A stretch of 23,770 bases of DNA from a virus: IMG/VR virus record IMGVR_UViG_3300023223_000538, positions 1 to 23,770 of that record; one strand, given 5' to 3'. Position numbers and translations under genes: made by a program. Below the pieces are notes generated by a model. It searched no databases. It was not told the origin of the DNA and saw nothing but the letters and a program-made list of their open reading frames with translations. How positions within the stretch are numbered: position 1 is the first letter of the stretch; the number at the start of each line of letters is the position of its first letter. Positions 23,701 through 23,770 of the stretch are shown here, one piece after another.

Positions 23701-23770
23701 ATTGCTGTCCCTTATCGTAACACTCAGAAACCAAGCTCAGTCTTCATCCTTGATCTCTTAACAGGTGCTT
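20710..23770 (+). CDS. Tail nozzle-like beta-propeller protein with LamG-like modules (partial, open at right edge)
   Basis: The gene starts in a TAATG overlap with the adaptor-like gene and stays open for 1,020 codons to the window end. Residues 1-70 (SRGLEGGANQYLPITDLPNN, then RELVNCDVSEPGLTKKRLGY) and 740-1020 (ITGLASFRGSRVIIFKERSI, then FFLSRDGVREL) look like a phage tail nozzle/stopper beta-propeller. Between them, about 74-737, lie three LamG-like (concanavalin A-type) beta-sandwich modules. Each has a TIDFWVRF or VDLWVRF strand, a W(F/N)H strand, and a closing DE(I/F/L)R(I/V) motif. The middle module is interrupted by the other two. LamG domains often bind glycans or proteins, so this may aid adsorption. 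The C-terminus is missing. Confidence 0.75.
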   Translation, partial: MPEPPLQLDEQPSVIGSRGLEGGANQYLPITDLPNNQARELVNCDVSEPGLTKKRLGYERQGSVPTETIDANTILLMHFDGFEGDRTFIDSSPSRHSMEGVGDVETNATQSQFGGRSVKLPGNSFDVVRSTTDYDTWQLGGGSGGSAAFDGTGDYLTIPDSADWQLGGGTGNFTIDFWVRFTSLPSTVRLISQYPVPTLENWSIHRSGTNLTFIVQDGSTLIALDAPFTPTLGVWNHIALIRGWNGNADDFAFTLNGTQIGSTVTNSLTIPDFAARLAIGARFIESTSAVAHEHDGFMDEIRISDTARWTSNFTPPTSEHTNDANTELLLHLNTDFVDSSGSTHIVTANGDAAITNLVFFTFDESSTTDFSVDLWVRFADISADRTFLSQGISGNFWRLYWDQGTTELVFEVIAGSSTIIDIRETWSPTIDTWFHVELTRSSDQYFMFIDGTQLGTEDTNVDAVPNFNARLFIGGLSLGTTNELTNSMLLLHGDGADASTDIIDSSTDGDASPHEMTAVGNAQIDTEQSRFGGAAVLFDGTGDYVRANDSDDWNLTANLTIDFWVRFDSVAADRAFISQFVDANNQWFLRWDQTTNQLEYVVTDASTITIDIKNPWSPEVNVWFHVAFTRSTDDYRMFISGKQIGTTQTDSSTPPNLGAQLHVGIINGTDDPMSGWLDEFRVLKGTAAFTANFEPNDRAYSTEADAGSSDNMNGFFDELRISDTARHVANFTVPTDPYSYTGALSGGAEYRPFGQSPILYREIGENGAIEKLNAGDAAWSLSKTSMIHPTQNVTFNQIREELYRLTKVDPAWVNNGKTWVEQGIQNTSIPQGDISLWFIQRHFIAGNINNPDFLFFSNAGQPKIFDRRVNAFKVSEGDNSKITGLASFRGSRVIIFKERSIHELIVTLGIDPLKDWSLRPIDFNIGSVCPPAFTSSNRIFFLSRDGVRELIVSQQDTSIARPEPLSRNIPDWIDNINWGDVRAVAKSRMAVFENRLWIAVPYRNTQKPSSVFILDLLTGA
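21118..21786 (+). repeat. Low-GC LamG module lying inside another LamG module
   Basis: The segment starts at the first TWQLGGG (21115-21138) and repeats as DWQLGGG at 21196-21216, then holds a complete LamG core through MDEIRISDTARW at 21601-21636 and a further domain start (TELLLHLN). Hand counts give 38% GC for 21241-21300 and 37% for 21421-21480, against 53% for 22141-22200 in the same gene. The codons ATA, AGA, CTA and GTA are frequent here and rare around it. Confidence 0.6.
22171..22839 (+). repeat. LamG module inserted before the last strand of the middle LamG module
   Basis: After ARLFIGGLSLGTTNELTNS a complete LamG unit begins at MLLLHGDG (residue 488) and ends with LDEFRVLKGTAAFTANFEPN. 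Only then does a second closing motif appear, GFFDELRISDTARHVANF, at residues about 714-731, which fits as the missing last strand of the interrupted module. Its codon use is like that of the rest of the phage. Confidence 0.6.

Overview
The window is about 24 kb from the virion-building region of a tailed double-stranded DNA phage. Every gene I can support lies on the + strand. Genes are packed with ATGA, TAATG or GTGA overlaps and GGAG-type ribosome binding sites, so the host is a bacterium, but I cannot name it. A 752-residue portal, an SU10-type (DUF5309-like) major capsid protein, a head-tail adaptor-like protein and a beta-propeller nozzle-like protein, with no tape measure or sheath in the window, point to a podovirus-like particle. 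No integrase, repressor, replication gene, rRNA, tRNA or CRISPR array was seen.

Layout. 1-293 is a poorly coding left edge whose first 42 bases are a perfect inverted copy of part of the terminase gene. 294-2345 holds the terminase large subunit flanked by four very small cysteine-rich proteins. 2332-6557 holds the portal and a run of small genes, including a DUF3008-like protein and a zinc-ribbon gene whose 3' end overlaps a second gene in another frame. 6596-8442 holds a scaffold-like protein and the major capsid protein, followed by a likely terminator. 8526-9487 holds three unknown genes. 9484-14628 is a glycosyltransferase cassette: a GT2-TPR-GT4 fusion, one unknown protein, two GT-A enzymes and one GT-B enzyme. 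14618-18105 holds six beta-rich fibre- or decoration-like proteins. 18119-19267 holds two single-membrane-span proteins, each followed by a tiny arginine/lysine-rich peptide, with two unknown genes between them. 19285-19740 is a DUF1353 protein. 19721-23770 holds the adaptor-like protein and the start of a nozzle-like protein carrying LamG-like modules; this last gene is open at the right edge.

How the genes may work together. Terminase and portal package DNA into a shell made by the scaffold and capsid proteins, and the adaptor and nozzle close the portal. The glycosyltransferases sit in the middle of the structural operon, and the largest combines a GT2 domain with TPR repeats as in protein glycosyltransferases such as SunS. 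A reasonable hypothesis is that the phage glycosylates its own virion proteins with host sugar nucleotides. The LamG modules in the nozzle-like protein could bind glycans. The paired membrane and cationic peptides could be a lysis module. These functional links are inferences from sequence pattern and gene order.

Most promising for follow-up: the two membrane-protein/cationic-peptide pairs, the interrupted LamG modules with one low-GC insert, the glycosyltransferase cassette, and the overprinted gene at 6308-6535.
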